Source: Bacteroidia bacterium (GTDB lineage Bacteria > Bacteroidota > Bacteroidia > Bacteroidales > Azobacteroidaceae). Taken from it: a stretch of DNA of 64,000 bases. Numbering within the stretch: position 1 is the stretch's first letter; each line of letters starts with the position of its first letter. The stretch lies in NCBI GenBank assembly GCA_025996865.1, contig BNTV01000002.1, positions 30,114-94,113 on the forward strand. The letters are read 5' to 3'. The notes below the pieces were generated by a model. The model was given only the letters and a program-made list of their open reading frames with translations, had not been told where the DNA came from and searched no databases. This document shows, one piece after another, positions 49,936-59,311 of this stretch. The translations under genes and the position numbers were made by a program.

Positions 49936-51432
49936 ATGAAAAAACATCAGTTAAAAAAAGCAAGTATCGTGCTGTTGAGTGCACTAATGCTTACTGTCGT
50001 TTCCTGTATTGATGGATACAAAGACGATATAACTTGGTCGCCCGGGGTTGAAAACGCTACTTTAGAGTCGCCTGCGGCTGATAAAGTAACTATTACTCCC
50101 AGTGCAGATGGTTCGACATTGACAATTAGTTGGCCAGTGGTACCCGGAGCGGGTGGTTATCAATTCTCTCTCTACATTATGGATGATCCTGAAAATCCGG
50201 TACTCGTTGGTGAAGGAAATCAAATCGTGGATGGCACTTCCGTGAAACGGGAAATGCAGGAAGATACCTACTACCGGGTCGTAATTAAAACCTTGGGTAA
50301 TCCCAAATACAACAATCAGGAAGCGGCTGCAGCTACAGATATTGCCTGGAACAATATGTTACCTGTTACTGCGACTATTCCGAGTGGAACAAATTTGACG
50401 GAATATTTCACGACAAATCCTATTCCCGCAAGCACAACGGAATTGTGTTATGTATTGGAACCCGATGGAACCTACACCATGACCGGTAATATTTTACAAG
50501 GACTGACCGCCGTGACCATTCGCGGTGATAAAGTAAAACATCCGAAGGTGATCATGACTAATGGTTCTTTCATTAATGACGGCGCCGGATTCAATTTAAA
50601 ATTCATTGATATAGACTATTCCACTTTTGCCGGCGCTGCAAGCAATGCGATTATTCTTATGAATGAAAATTTAAACCCTTCTGTAACATTGTCGGAAGGT
50701 GGATATCTTGTTATTCCTACTACTTCGCCTATTGCTATACAATCGTGCAAAATTACAGGCTTAAAATATTATCTGTTTTTTGACAATAACAAAAAATATG
50801 CAATAGGGACTTTCCTTATCAAGGATTGTATCATCGGACAAAATACCAATTCTTTCGGCAATGCAACAATACGGTTCCAATCGGGTATGGTAAAAGACTT
50901 GACGATTACTAAAAGTACATGGTATAATGAAGTAACCGCTCATAGCAGTAACCGTATTTGTCAAATATCAACAGGGAATGCGACCAGCGTAAGACCTGCT
51001 GCGGAAACATGGGCAAGCGGAAATTTAACAATTACCAACTCTACATTTTGGCAGGTTTCAAAAGGCGCCCAGTCTTATAATTCGAATGGAGCTTTCGGAA
51101 CGGCTACAGACATTATAACCATTCAAAACTGTATAATAATGGATTCCGGTGAAGGAGGAAAAGCAGCCGGTGACAACGGCTTTATCAGACGTTTCCGCAG
51201 AGGAAATAACACTGCGATTTTCAAAGGCGGTAATAATTCCTATTGGTTTGATGGTCAATTCCCATTGGGTGAAGTGAATAGCGAAGGGCAGACTACCGGT
51301 AGGGACAATAGCGGTGTATATACTTCAACAGATCCGCAACTGACCTATTTGGGTAACGGAGACTTTCAACTGCTTGGCGCCGAACAAATTGCGAAGCGTA
51401 TCGGTGACCCGCGCTGGTTGCCTGCCAATTGA
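49936..51432 (+). CDS. Outer-surface lipoprotein with Fn3-like and DUF4957/DUF5123-like beta-helix
   Basis: The 498-residue protein has a lipoprotein signal (LMLTVVSC, Cys at about residue 24) followed by DGYKDDITW. Residues 40-130 are Fn3-like (STLTISWPVVPGAGGYQFSL). Residues about 130-495 have short repeating strands with Asn ladders (LTITNSTFWQVSKGAQ, IITIQNCIIMDSGEGG), as in DUF4957/DUF5123 pectate-lyase-like proteins that accompany pectin SusC/SusD pairs. It lacks obvious lyase Arg/Lys/Asp catalytic sites, so glycan binding is more likely than cleavage. The SusC gene begins 39 bases later, so it may head that operon. Confidence 0.75.
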   Translation: MKKHQLKKASIVLLSALMLTVVSCIDGYKDDITWSPGVENATLESPAADKVTITPSADGSTLTISWPVVPGAGGYQFSLYIMDDPENPVLVGEGNQIVDGTSVKREMQEDTYYRVVIKTLGNPKYNNQEAAAATDIAWNNMLPVTATIPSGTNLTEYFTTNPIPASTTELCYVLEPDGTYTMTGNILQGLTAVTIRGDKVKHPKVIMTNGSFINDGAGFNLKFIDIDYSTFAGAASNAIILMNENLNPSVTLSEGGYLVIPTTSPIAIQSCKITGLKYYLFFDNNKKYAIGTFLIKDCIIGQNTNSFGNATIRFQSGMVKDLTITKSTWYNEVTAHSSNRICQISTGNATSVRPAAETWASGNLTITNSTFWQVSKGAQSYNSNGAFGTATDIITIQNCIIMDSGEGGKAAGDNGFIRRFRRGNNTAIFKGGNNSYWFDGQFPLGEVNSEGQTTGRDNSGVYTSTDPQLTYLGNGDFQLLGAEQIAKRIGDPRWLPAN

Positions 51433-51471
51433 GATAATAATGTGATGCAATAAAACATTAATACAGAACAA

Positions 51472-54400
51472 ATGAAAAATATTAAAAATATAGTATGCTT
51501 GTTGTTATTGGTATGCGCGGCATTACCGGCAATGGCGCAGCAAGCGCGGACAATCAAAGGGGTGGTGCTGGACGAACAGTCTGAGGCTATCATTGGTGCG
51601 AGCATTTCCGTACCCGGCACAAAATTAGGCGTCGCTACGGATGTAAACGGTAGATTTACTTTAAGTAATGTGCCTGCCGATCAAAAAACGATACAAATAT
51701 CCTATTTGGGATATGAAACGCAAACCGTGGATATTAACGGAAAATCGGAAGTGAATGTAAAATTGGTTTCGACGGATTCGGAATTGGATGAAGTCGTAAT
51801 CGTAGGGTACGGCGTTCAAAAGAAAGCGCACTTGACCGGATCTATCGCAACGGTGGCTCTTTCGGAAATTCTTGACCTTTCCGTTACCAGCTTGGCTTCT
51901 GCTTTAAGCGGTTTAATGCCCGGTGTAAGCGTAGGTAGTTCGAGTAACCGTCCGGGTGAACCCTCTCGAATAACTATCCGTGGCAATACGACTCCTGTAT
52001 ATGTAATTGATGATATTGTTTCTGACGAAACTTCATTCAATAACTTGGATGCCAGTATGATTGAAAATATATCTGTTCTAAAAGATGCAGCGGCAGCTAT
52101 CTACGGAGCCAGTTCGGCAGTAGGGGTAGTACTGGTAAAGACGAAACGCGGACAGATTGGCAAACCCAAAATTTCCTACAACGGACAATTTGGTTACACC
52201 GACGAATTTTATCGTTCAAAAATGTTGGATTCCTATAATTTAGGAGTGATATGGAATGGTGTGCGTGCAGCAGACCTTACGGATATTGAAAATACGGATC
52301 CTAAAAAAGACTTTTTCCAAGCGGATGAATTGGCTGCCATGAAGAATTTGAATATAGATTTACTGGAAAAATACTGGAGCTCGGCGCTAACACAGAAACA
52401 TAGTGTGAATGTGAGTGGCGGCAATGAAAGCGCTACTTATTTTGCCGGTATATCTTATGTTACGCAAGACGGGAACTTGGGTAACATTGACTACGACCGA
52501 TGGAACTATAATGCAGGGGTTGATGCAAAAATCAGCAAATATATGAAAGCCTCATTGAAAGTGTCCGGAGATTACGGAAGCAAACAAAAGGCGTACAACA
52601 AAGTAGGTGGCGAAAGTGACGAAAAGGACTATTTGACCTTGTTGACACGTCCTCGTTACATGCCGGAAACGGTAACTAACCCACTGACAGGAAGGGAATT
52701 GCCGATCGGTATGTATGGTATTACCAATGGAGCGGGCGACCAAACACAGAACTACAACTACTCGTTAGTAGAAAATTTGGGCAATTTCACAAAAAATATG
52801 CCGCAGAACATGACGATCAATGGCGCTTTAGAGTATGAATTTGGATGGAGCCAATTCTTAAAAGGCTTGAAATTCAAGTTTAACTATTCGAAAAGTATTG
52901 GTACCACGAAAGATAATCAATATGGATCCGATTACATTCTCTACAGGTTCCCGGATGGAAATCGTGGCGGTAGCGGTAGTCACTTATTTGTGGATACGGA
53001 AGGTTATCCGATGAATTTTGATGTGATGACTACGGTTCCTGTCTCTAACGGAGGTTTCTTGAGACGCAACATGAGTCGTTCCGACAGCTATCAAATGAAC
53101 TTTTACGCCACCTACGCCCGCAAATTCGGTTTGCATGATGTAAGCGCTTTGTTTACGATAGAAAAAGGGGAAAGCGAATCAGAATATGTGTGGGGTATGG
53201 TCATGCAACCTTATTCCTTTACCAATCATCAGTCTAATGGCGCTTCAGGTGACCAAACCACGGAATTTAAGCGTTCGGAAGCAGGAAAGTTGTCTTACGT
53301 AGGTCGTTTGAATTATAATTATGCCGGAAAGTATTTGGCTGAATATTTAGTTCGTTCGGATGCATCTACCAAATTTGCTCCTGAAAACTATTGGGGTGTA
53401 TTCCACTCTTTCTCGGCAGGTTGGATACTTTCGGAAGAAAATTGGTTTAAGGCGGATTTTATTGATTTCTTTAAAATTCGCGGTTCTTTTGGTCTCTTAG
53501 GTCGCGATAATATCTCTGCTTGGGCTTGGTTGATGACTTATGGCAACGAAGCGGTGAAAGGACCTATCTTTGGGAATAATCCGGATCAAAATGCCGGAGC
53601 GCACTTCCAAATGCCGGGTACAGTGCCTAACCGGAATGCACATTGGGACCAGAGTTATAAAAGCAATTTGGGATTGGATCTCAATTTCCTGAGAAGCCGC
53701 TTGTCTGTAAATGTGGACGGATATTACGAATGGAATCGTGACGAATTTTTATCAGTAGGAAATGCTCCCAATTATCCGACGACTATCGGTGCACCACCCT
53801 CGGCTTACAACTACGGAGCAACAAATCGATTCGGAGTGGAACTTTCCTTGGGTTGGCATGATAAAATTGGTAAAGATTTTAAATACCACATCAAACTCAA
53901 TACCGGTTTGACTGACAATAAATTGATAACCTACCCATGGCAAGCCGCAGCTACTCGCGCATTGGATGCATCTCAACCCAATGAACGCACAGACCGCGGG
54001 TTGTGGGGTTACGAATGTATCGGTATGTTCCGCAGTAATCAAGAAATTGCCGAATATTTCGCAGCGAATAATCTCACTACTTATCTGGGAAAAACGCAGG
54101 ATAAGGTTTATCCGGGTATGTTGATCTACAACAATGTGAGAGGATCGCAAAAAGAAGATGGTAGTTTCTACGCACCTAACGATCCCAATGATCCGAAAGG
54201 TAATTTAATAGATGGAAATGACCGAATACAAATCTCGAAACGCACCGGTAATCCTTACGGATTTACCATCAATTTGGGAGCTGAATATAAAAGTTTTTCT
54301 TTGAGCGCTCAATTGGGTGCAAGTTGGGGTAGTTATACCATGATGCCGAGCGCAGCCATTAGCACAAGCACTACTACCTTGCAATATGTCAGTTTGCCTT

Positions 54401-54762
54401 CGTTCTGGGCAGGTAATATGTTTGTATATCAAGATGTTTTGGATGACCAACAGCGAGTGGTGGCTCCTCAAAATCTGGATGCAAAATATCCGAACTTGCG
54501 TTTTGGCGATAACAGCATTGCTTCTACTTTCTGGAAAGTAAGCAATACGAACATAGCTTTGCGTAATATTACAGTAGCTTATGCCTTGCCGAAAACGTGG
54601 GTAAAATTTGCCGGTGTAGAAAGTTGCCGGTTGAATCTAACGGGGCAGAATATGTTGAGTTTCTACAATCCTTATCCGGATAAATTCACGAATCCGATGG
54701 TATCCTATAATACCTATCCGACTTTGCGGAAATTTACCTTGGGTTTAAGTGTTACATTCTAA
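51472..54762 (+). CDS. SusC/RagA-type TonB-dependent outer-membrane transporter
   Basis: The 1096-residue protein is complete. Signal peptide MKNIKNIVCLLLLVCAALPAMA leads into a carboxypeptidase-D regulatory-like domain (TIKGVVLDEQSEAIIGASIS). The TonB-box region is DEVVIVGYGVQKKAHLTGSI. The plug follows, with the usual SusC segment SMIENISVLKDAAAAIYGAS. The beta-barrel ends TLRKFTLGLSVTF with the terminal Phe required for barrel assembly. It imports oligosaccharides across the outer membrane with the SusD protein encoded just after it; I infer pectin fragments because three pectate-lyase-type genes follow. No anti-sigma or sigma gene is adjacent. Confidence 0.97.
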   Translation: MKNIKNIVCLLLLVCAALPAMAQQARTIKGVVLDEQSEAIIGASISVPGTKLGVATDVNGRFTLSNVPADQKTIQISYLGYETQTVDINGKSEVNVKLVSTDSELDEVVIVGYGVQKKAHLTGSIATVALSEILDLSVTSLASALSGLMPGVSVGSSSNRPGEPSRITIRGNTTPVYVIDDIVSDETSFNNLDASMIENISVLKDAAAAIYGASSAVGVVLVKTKRGQIGKPKISYNGQFGYTDEFYRSKMLDSYNLGVIWNGVRAADLTDIENTDPKKDFFQADELAAMKNLNIDLLEKYWSSALTQKHSVNVSGGNESATYFAGISYVTQDGNLGNIDYDRWNYNAGVDAKISKYMKASLKVSGDYGSKQKAYNKVGGESDEKDYLTLLTRPRYMPETVTNPLTGRELPIGMYGITNGAGDQTQNYNYSLVENLGNFTKNMPQNMTINGALEYEFGWSQFLKGLKFKFNYSKSIGTTKDNQYGSDYILYRFPDGNRGGSGSHLFVDTEGYPMNFDVMTTVPVSNGGFLRRNMSRSDSYQMNFYATYARKFGLHDVSALFTIEKGESESEYVWGMVMQPYSFTNHQSNGASGDQTTEFKRSEAGKLSYVGRLNYNYAGKYLAEYLVRSDASTKFAPENYWGVFHSFSAGWILSEENWFKADFIDFFKIRGSFGLLGRDNISAWAWLMTYGNEAVKGPIFGNNPDQNAGAHFQMPGTVPNRNAHWDQSYKSNLGLDLNFLRSRLSVNVDGYYEWNRDEFLSVGNAPNYPTTIGAPPSAYNYGATNRFGVELSLGWHDKIGKDFKYHIKLNTGLTDNKLITYPWQAAATRALDASQPNERTDRGLWGYECIGMFRSNQEIAEYFAANNLTTYLGKTQDKVYPGMLIYNNVRGSQKEDGSFYAPNDPNDPKGNLIDGNDRIQISKRTGNPYGFTINLGAEYKSFSLSAQLGASWGSYTMMPSAAISTSTTTLQYVSLPSFWAGNMFVYQDVLDDQQRVVAPQNLDAKYPNLRFGDNSIASTFWKVSNTNIALRNITVAYALPKTWVKFAGVESCRLNLTGQNMLSFYNPYPDKFTNPMVSYNTYPTLRKFTLGLSVTF

Positions 54763-54775
54763 AATAATAACAACG

Positions 54776-56929
54776 ATGAAAAAAATAAATAAATTAGTTT
54801 TCGGTGTTGCCTGTTTAGCAAGCGCTTTCCTATGGACGGGATGCAGCGACGAATTTTTGAAAGAGAAGACCAATTACGATAATCTTTCTCCGGATATATA
54901 CAACGATTATACCGGGGCAAAGATGAGGGTAGAGGATATCTATCTCAAAATGTTGCCGAGTCCGAGAGCGGGACTTAATTTTATAATGACGAGTACCGGA
55001 AAAAGTGATATTCAGTCGCAATCGACGGAAGAATTTAGCGGACTTTCCAACTATGTGAATCCGAGTGTTATAATTACTACGTCAAGCAATCTGAACGACT
55101 ACTTCCATGTAGCCAAGTCAGTAAGCGGATCTCCTTGGGGGTTAATTCGTAATTGCAACGACATCATTGAAGGTATTTCCGGTAGTACGCTGGAGGAAGA
55201 CCAGAAACGTGAATTATTAGGTCAAGTCTATTTTTTCCGTGCTTGGCAGTATTTTTTGATGGTAAGAACTTACGGAGGTGTGCCTATCGTAGATCATGTG
55301 CAAGTAACCGACGTAAGTCAAGTGGACGGAGCGATAGTGCCACGTGAGACTACCAAAAACTGTATAGATTTTATTTGTCAAGATTTAGAAACAGCTGCTT
55401 CTATGTTACCTCCCAATTGGGGTTCTGCTGATTTCGGCCGCATTACTCAAGGCGCCGCTTTAGCTTTGGCAGGACGTGCCCGTTTGCTTTATGCCAGCCC
55501 ATTGTTCAATCGTGCCGACAATAAAGATCGTTGGCAAGCAGCTTACGAAATCCATAAAGAAGCGATCAGCACTTTGACGGCAGGTGGTTTCGGTTTGGAT
55601 AATCTGGATGCTCCGGGTCTGAATGGCGCCGGTTGGGCAAGAATGTTTGAAACTTACAACAGCAAAGAAGCGGTATTTGTAACGCTCTTCAACAAAGTGC
55701 ATGATGATAACGCTGCATTTGAAATTTACCGGAACAACAATTGGGAACAAAGTGTACGTCCTACCAATGCCCGTGGCGGCGGTGGCGTAAGCACGACTGC
55801 TATGATGGCGGATTTATTCCCGATGGCAGACGGTAAGAAACCGGGCGAAAGTACATTCGCTTACGATCAATTGAAATTCTTCCAAAATCGTGATCCGCGT
55901 TTCTATCGCACCTTTGCTTTCCCCGGAGAATATTGGCGATTTGATGCAGCCAACGATCCGAAAATTAACCCGGAAGACGTTGTTTCATATCCTTACACAG
56001 GAGGCGATTACGTATTGTGGAATTATGCTTGGTATAAAGATGCCGCTAGGCAAGGCGATGAAACGTTGAGTGGTTACGGAGCGGATGGATTAGGTCTTAA
56101 CTATAGAGGATTACAGATTCGCAAACGCTGTAACGATTTTGATATGACTCCGGAACCTGTTACCTTGTATCGTTGGGCGAATGAAGGAAACCGTCAGGGT
56201 GCATTTGGTGAAAGTGCATTGCCTTTCATGGAAATCCGTTATGCCGAAGTATTGCTCAACTTTGCCGAAGCGGCTTGTGGTGCAGGTCATCCTGCCGAAG
56301 CGATTCAAGTGTTGAAAGATATTCGCAAACGCGCCGGTTACACCAATGAATCAGACAACTACGGTTTAGATGTAGCTGCGTTGACCAGCGACCGCGGCAA
56401 ATTGTTCGGCGCTATTCTTTATGAACGCCAAATCGAATTGGCTTTTGAAGGCAAACGTTTCGATGATATGCGTCGTTGGTTGCTTTGGGATGGCGGAGCT
56501 AACTTTAGTCAAGTAAATGGTGCGCCCTCTTCTTGGACATTGAGCGGTTATAGCGGTAATACTTGTACCTATTTAGGCGTACAACCTTTCAATGGCAAAC
56601 GCCGTGATAACTTTGAACTTGCTGCGAAAGCTTTTGCTGACGAAGCAGCAGGCAAAGACCCTATCGCCATCCGTCCGGCAGCGTTGGATTTGAAAAAGGA
56701 TTTAAGTACCCAGTTTGCTCCGTTGGCAAGTTTCTACGATGCTAACTTGATTCGCAAAACCCGCAGGGGTGATGAAGTCGGCAAAGTGGTAACATTCAAA
56801 CCGCAATATTACTTTATAGGTTTTACCAGCGGCGCTCAAACCAATAATATCACTTTGCTCCAAACCATAGGTTGGGACGATGTAGCACACGGAAATATCA
56901 ACGGTACATTCGATCCTTTGGCCGAATAA
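54776..56929 (+). CDS. SusD/RagB-type surface glycan-binding lipoprotein
   Basis: The ATG at 54776 gives MKKINKLVFGVACLASAFLW and the lipobox LWTGC, 717 residues; an in-frame ATG at 54749 inside the SusC gene is not favoured. TPR-like helices and typical SusD segments are present (LLGQVYFFRAWQYFLMVRTY, PIVDHVQV, ALALAGRARLLYASPLFN). The C-terminal signature is FMEIRYAEVLLNFAEAACG and LYERQIELAFEGKRFDDMRR. It should cap the SusC transporter and bind the polysaccharide at the cell surface. The length is at the upper end for SusD proteins. It is followed after 12 bases by the pectate-lyase-like genes. Confidence 0.96.
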   Translation: MKKINKLVFGVACLASAFLWTGCSDEFLKEKTNYDNLSPDIYNDYTGAKMRVEDIYLKMLPSPRAGLNFIMTSTGKSDIQSQSTEEFSGLSNYVNPSVIITTSSNLNDYFHVAKSVSGSPWGLIRNCNDIIEGISGSTLEEDQKRELLGQVYFFRAWQYFLMVRTYGGVPIVDHVQVTDVSQVDGAIVPRETTKNCIDFICQDLETAASMLPPNWGSADFGRITQGAALALAGRARLLYASPLFNRADNKDRWQAAYEIHKEAISTLTAGGFGLDNLDAPGLNGAGWARMFETYNSKEAVFVTLFNKVHDDNAAFEIYRNNNWEQSVRPTNARGGGGVSTTAMMADLFPMADGKKPGESTFAYDQLKFFQNRDPRFYRTFAFPGEYWRFDAANDPKINPEDVVSYPYTGGDYVLWNYAWYKDAARQGDETLSGYGADGLGLNYRGLQIRKRCNDFDMTPEPVTLYRWANEGNRQGAFGESALPFMEIRYAEVLLNFAEAACGAGHPAEAIQVLKDIRKRAGYTNESDNYGLDVAALTSDRGKLFGAILYERQIELAFEGKRFDDMRRWLLWDGGANFSQVNGAPSSWTLSGYSGNTCTYLGVQPFNGKRRDNFELAAKAFADEAAGKDPIAIRPAALDLKKDLSTQFAPLASFYDANLIRKTRRGDEVGKVVTFKPQYYFIGFTSGAQTNNITLLQTIGWDDVAHGNINGTFDPLAE

Positions 56930-56941
56930 TTTTTGTGAGTG

Positions 56942-57655
56942 ATGAAAAAGACAATTTTTAATCTTATCGTTTTAGTTTGTATATCCGCACTGAGTGCGGG
57001 TATGCAGGCTCAAACGAAAGCTTTCCCGACAGCAGAAGGCTTTGGACAGAATGCGACCGGTGGTCGCGGCGGAAAAGTGGTGGAAGTGACCAACTTGTTA
57101 GACGATCCGACTATTAAGCCGGAGGGAAGTTTGCGTTGGGCTTTGGAGCAATATCCGGGACAACCCATTACCATCGTTTTTCGCGTGAACGGAGCACGGA
57201 GTAATGACATCAATGTGTTGATAGATTATGTAAACAATGTTACCTATAACTGGGGTAAAACAAATTCCTGTTATGGTTCTGATATTGAGAAAGTAAGCAA
57301 TCATACCAATTTTGTGGATAATTATTACAAACCGGGTCCTGCTTATGATGGTTCAAAACGGTCTTATTTCACTCATGTTACACGTTCAACCAATCAAACA
57401 GCCGGGGCTGTTGCCAAATGGTATATGAGCGGAAATTCTTTGGTAGGCGAAGTCATTCCATTGACTATTGTGACTTCTATTGATACGGTCAAAAACAATC
57501 GGTTAGCAATCTACAAAACAGATAATCAACTGAAAATTTCTGCCGGAAATGAGACTGTTGTAAGTGTCAAAATTTACAATGCTGTGGCAAAAAATGGAAC
57601 AGGCAATTTTACGACCCTGCAAGCAGTCATAGATGCTGGTTCCATGGTCTCATAA
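56942..57655 (+). pseudogene. Pectate-lyase-like gene with its catalytic core deleted in frame
   Basis: The ATG at 56942 gives 237 residues with a signal peptide (MKKTIFNLIVLVCISALSAG). Residues 25-80 match the start of PL1-type lyases (AFPTAEGFGQNATGGRGGKV, QPITIVFRVNGA). The sequence then jumps at about residue 82 to YVNNVTYNWGKTNSCYG and VDNYYKPGPAYDGSKRSYFT, which correspond to the region about 150 residues further on in the two neighbouring lyases. The rungs with IAGQ-APGDG and the IDH-S-SWG-DEN site are gone. The last 70 residues form a beta-domain (VVSVKIYNAVAKNGT). It cannot be an active lyase by the usual mechanism, though a secreted binding protein is conceivable. The frame is intact. 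Confidence 0.75.
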
Positions 57656-57743
57656 AAAACAAATTAATCACATGAAACAGACATATTTAGTAACCGCCAA
57701 AGAGAATGAAAATTTTCAAATTGGCACATTCTCACATTTTCAC

Positions 57744-59273
57744 ATGAAAAAAATTTATCGAATCATCAGCATAAGTCTGCTGTTGTTCGTTTTTCTATGT
57801 ACAGAAGTGAATGCTCAAACACAGAATAGGGATTATATCTCTCTACAGCCCGAATCCGGCCAGATTCCCCCGCATCCGTCACGATTGCCTGAAGGTGACA
57901 TCCCTGCATTTCCCGGCGCATGGGGCGCCGGTATGTTCACCAAGGGCGGACGCGGCGGCAAAGTCATCGCCGTCACGAATCTTAACGATAGCGGTCCGGG
58001 TAGTTTGCGTGCAGCGCTTGAAATGGAAGGACCGCGTATCGTCGTGTTCCACGTTGCAGGTACCATCAAGATCAATAAGGATCTCAATATCAATCATCCC
58101 GACATCACTATTGCGGGTCAGTCGGCGCCCGGCGATGGTATTTGTGTCGCGGGTACGCTTAACATTAACACATACAATGTCATCATCCGGCATTTACGTG
58201 TGCGACGTGGCATTCCTGTCGGCGGACAAGGCGACGACAATATCGGAGGCAATCCTTTCCATCATATCATTATCGACCATTGTTCGACCAGTTGGGGCAT
58301 GGACGAAAACATTTCAATCTATCGACACATGAGGCCCTCACTCGACGGACGTACCCAAATCAAAGACGCCGCCGAAAACATTACTATCCAGTGGACGATC
58401 TCCAGCGAAGCGCTTGACGCCCGCGGTCACGCCTTCGGCGGCACTTGGGGAGGAAAACCTTCTACATTCCATCACAATCTTTTCGCCTGCAACACTGCAC
58501 GAAATCCATCCATCGGCATGTCAGGCGCATTTGATTACCGCAACAATGTCATCTTCAATTGGCGCCATCGCACGATGGATGGTGGAGATGAAACCTCCCT
58601 TGTCAATGTCATTAACAATTACTACAAGCCGGGTCCCGCCACCAACGAAAACATGCGCGCCGTATTTGCTCGTATCGAATCGCGCAGCATGTATTCGCCC
58701 GGCAATGCATGGGCTGAGGGTGATTGGTACCCTAAGGCTCCTAATCGTCCCGGTAAATGGTATGTTGCCGGTAACGTCATGTATGACAACGAAGAGGTCA
58801 CCAACAATAATTGGGTAGGTATGCGCGGCCCTGAGCAACTTGCTCGTGTAAACACACCGTTCGAAGGCTGGCCTGTCGCACCACATGAAACCGCCGTAGC
58901 CGCCTTCGAATCCGTACTTGCAAAAGTTGGCGCTACGCTACCCAAGCGCGATGCTGTAGATGCACGTGTTACGGAAATGGTGCGATCCGGAAAGACAATC
59001 ACCGGGACCGGCATCATTAAGGATATTTCAGAAGTCGGCGGTTATCCTATCTTGACTTTCGACCCTGCCAAACTCCTTGTTGATAATGACGATGACGGTA
59101 TGCCCGACGCATGGGAAATCAAATACAACCTTGATCCCAAAAATCCGACAGATGGCGCTCTTGATTCCGATGGCGACGGCTATACGAACGTTGAGGAATA
59201 CCTCAACAGTACCAATCCGGGTGAAAAAATTAACTACCGTAATCTTGGAAATAACATTGATACCATCAGTTGA
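57744..59273 (+). CDS. Secreted PL1-type pectate lyase, compositionally unlike neighbours
   Basis: The ATG at 57744 (MKKIYRIISISLLLFVFLCT) gives 509 residues and a normal signal peptide. An in-frame ATG at 57672 would add a repeat-like segment (ENFQIGTFSHF). The beta-helix has FPGAWGAGMFTKGGRGGKV, ITIAGQSAPGDGICVAG, IIIDHCSTSWGMDENISIYR and NNYYKPGPA, typical of Bacteroidetes pectate lyases. The C terminus has paired calcium-loop units (DNDDDGMPDAWEIKYNLDP, SDGDGYTNVEEYL). From about 57900 on the gene is visibly richer in G+C and in C-ending codons than the lyase after it, consistent with recent acquisition. It should cleave polygalacturonate by beta-elimination. Confidence 0.88.
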   Translation: MKKIYRIISISLLLFVFLCTEVNAQTQNRDYISLQPESGQIPPHPSRLPEGDIPAFPGAWGAGMFTKGGRGGKVIAVTNLNDSGPGSLRAALEMEGPRIVVFHVAGTIKINKDLNINHPDITIAGQSAPGDGICVAGTLNINTYNVIIRHLRVRRGIPVGGQGDDNIGGNPFHHIIIDHCSTSWGMDENISIYRHMRPSLDGRTQIKDAAENITIQWTISSEALDARGHAFGGTWGGKPSTFHHNLFACNTARNPSIGMSGAFDYRNNVIFNWRHRTMDGGDETSLVNVINNYYKPGPATNENMRAVFARIESRSMYSPGNAWAEGDWYPKAPNRPGKWYVAGNVMYDNEEVTNNNWVGMRGPEQLARVNTPFEGWPVAPHETAVAAFESVLAKVGATLPKRDAVDARVTEMVRSGKTITGTGIIKDISEVGGYPILTFDPAKLLVDNDDDGMPDAWEIKYNLDPKNPTDGALDSDGDGYTNVEEYLNSTNPGEKINYRNLGNNIDTIS

Positions 59274-59311
59274 CAATTTAGTAATTCCATCATTAAAAAT
59301 TTGTATAAAAA

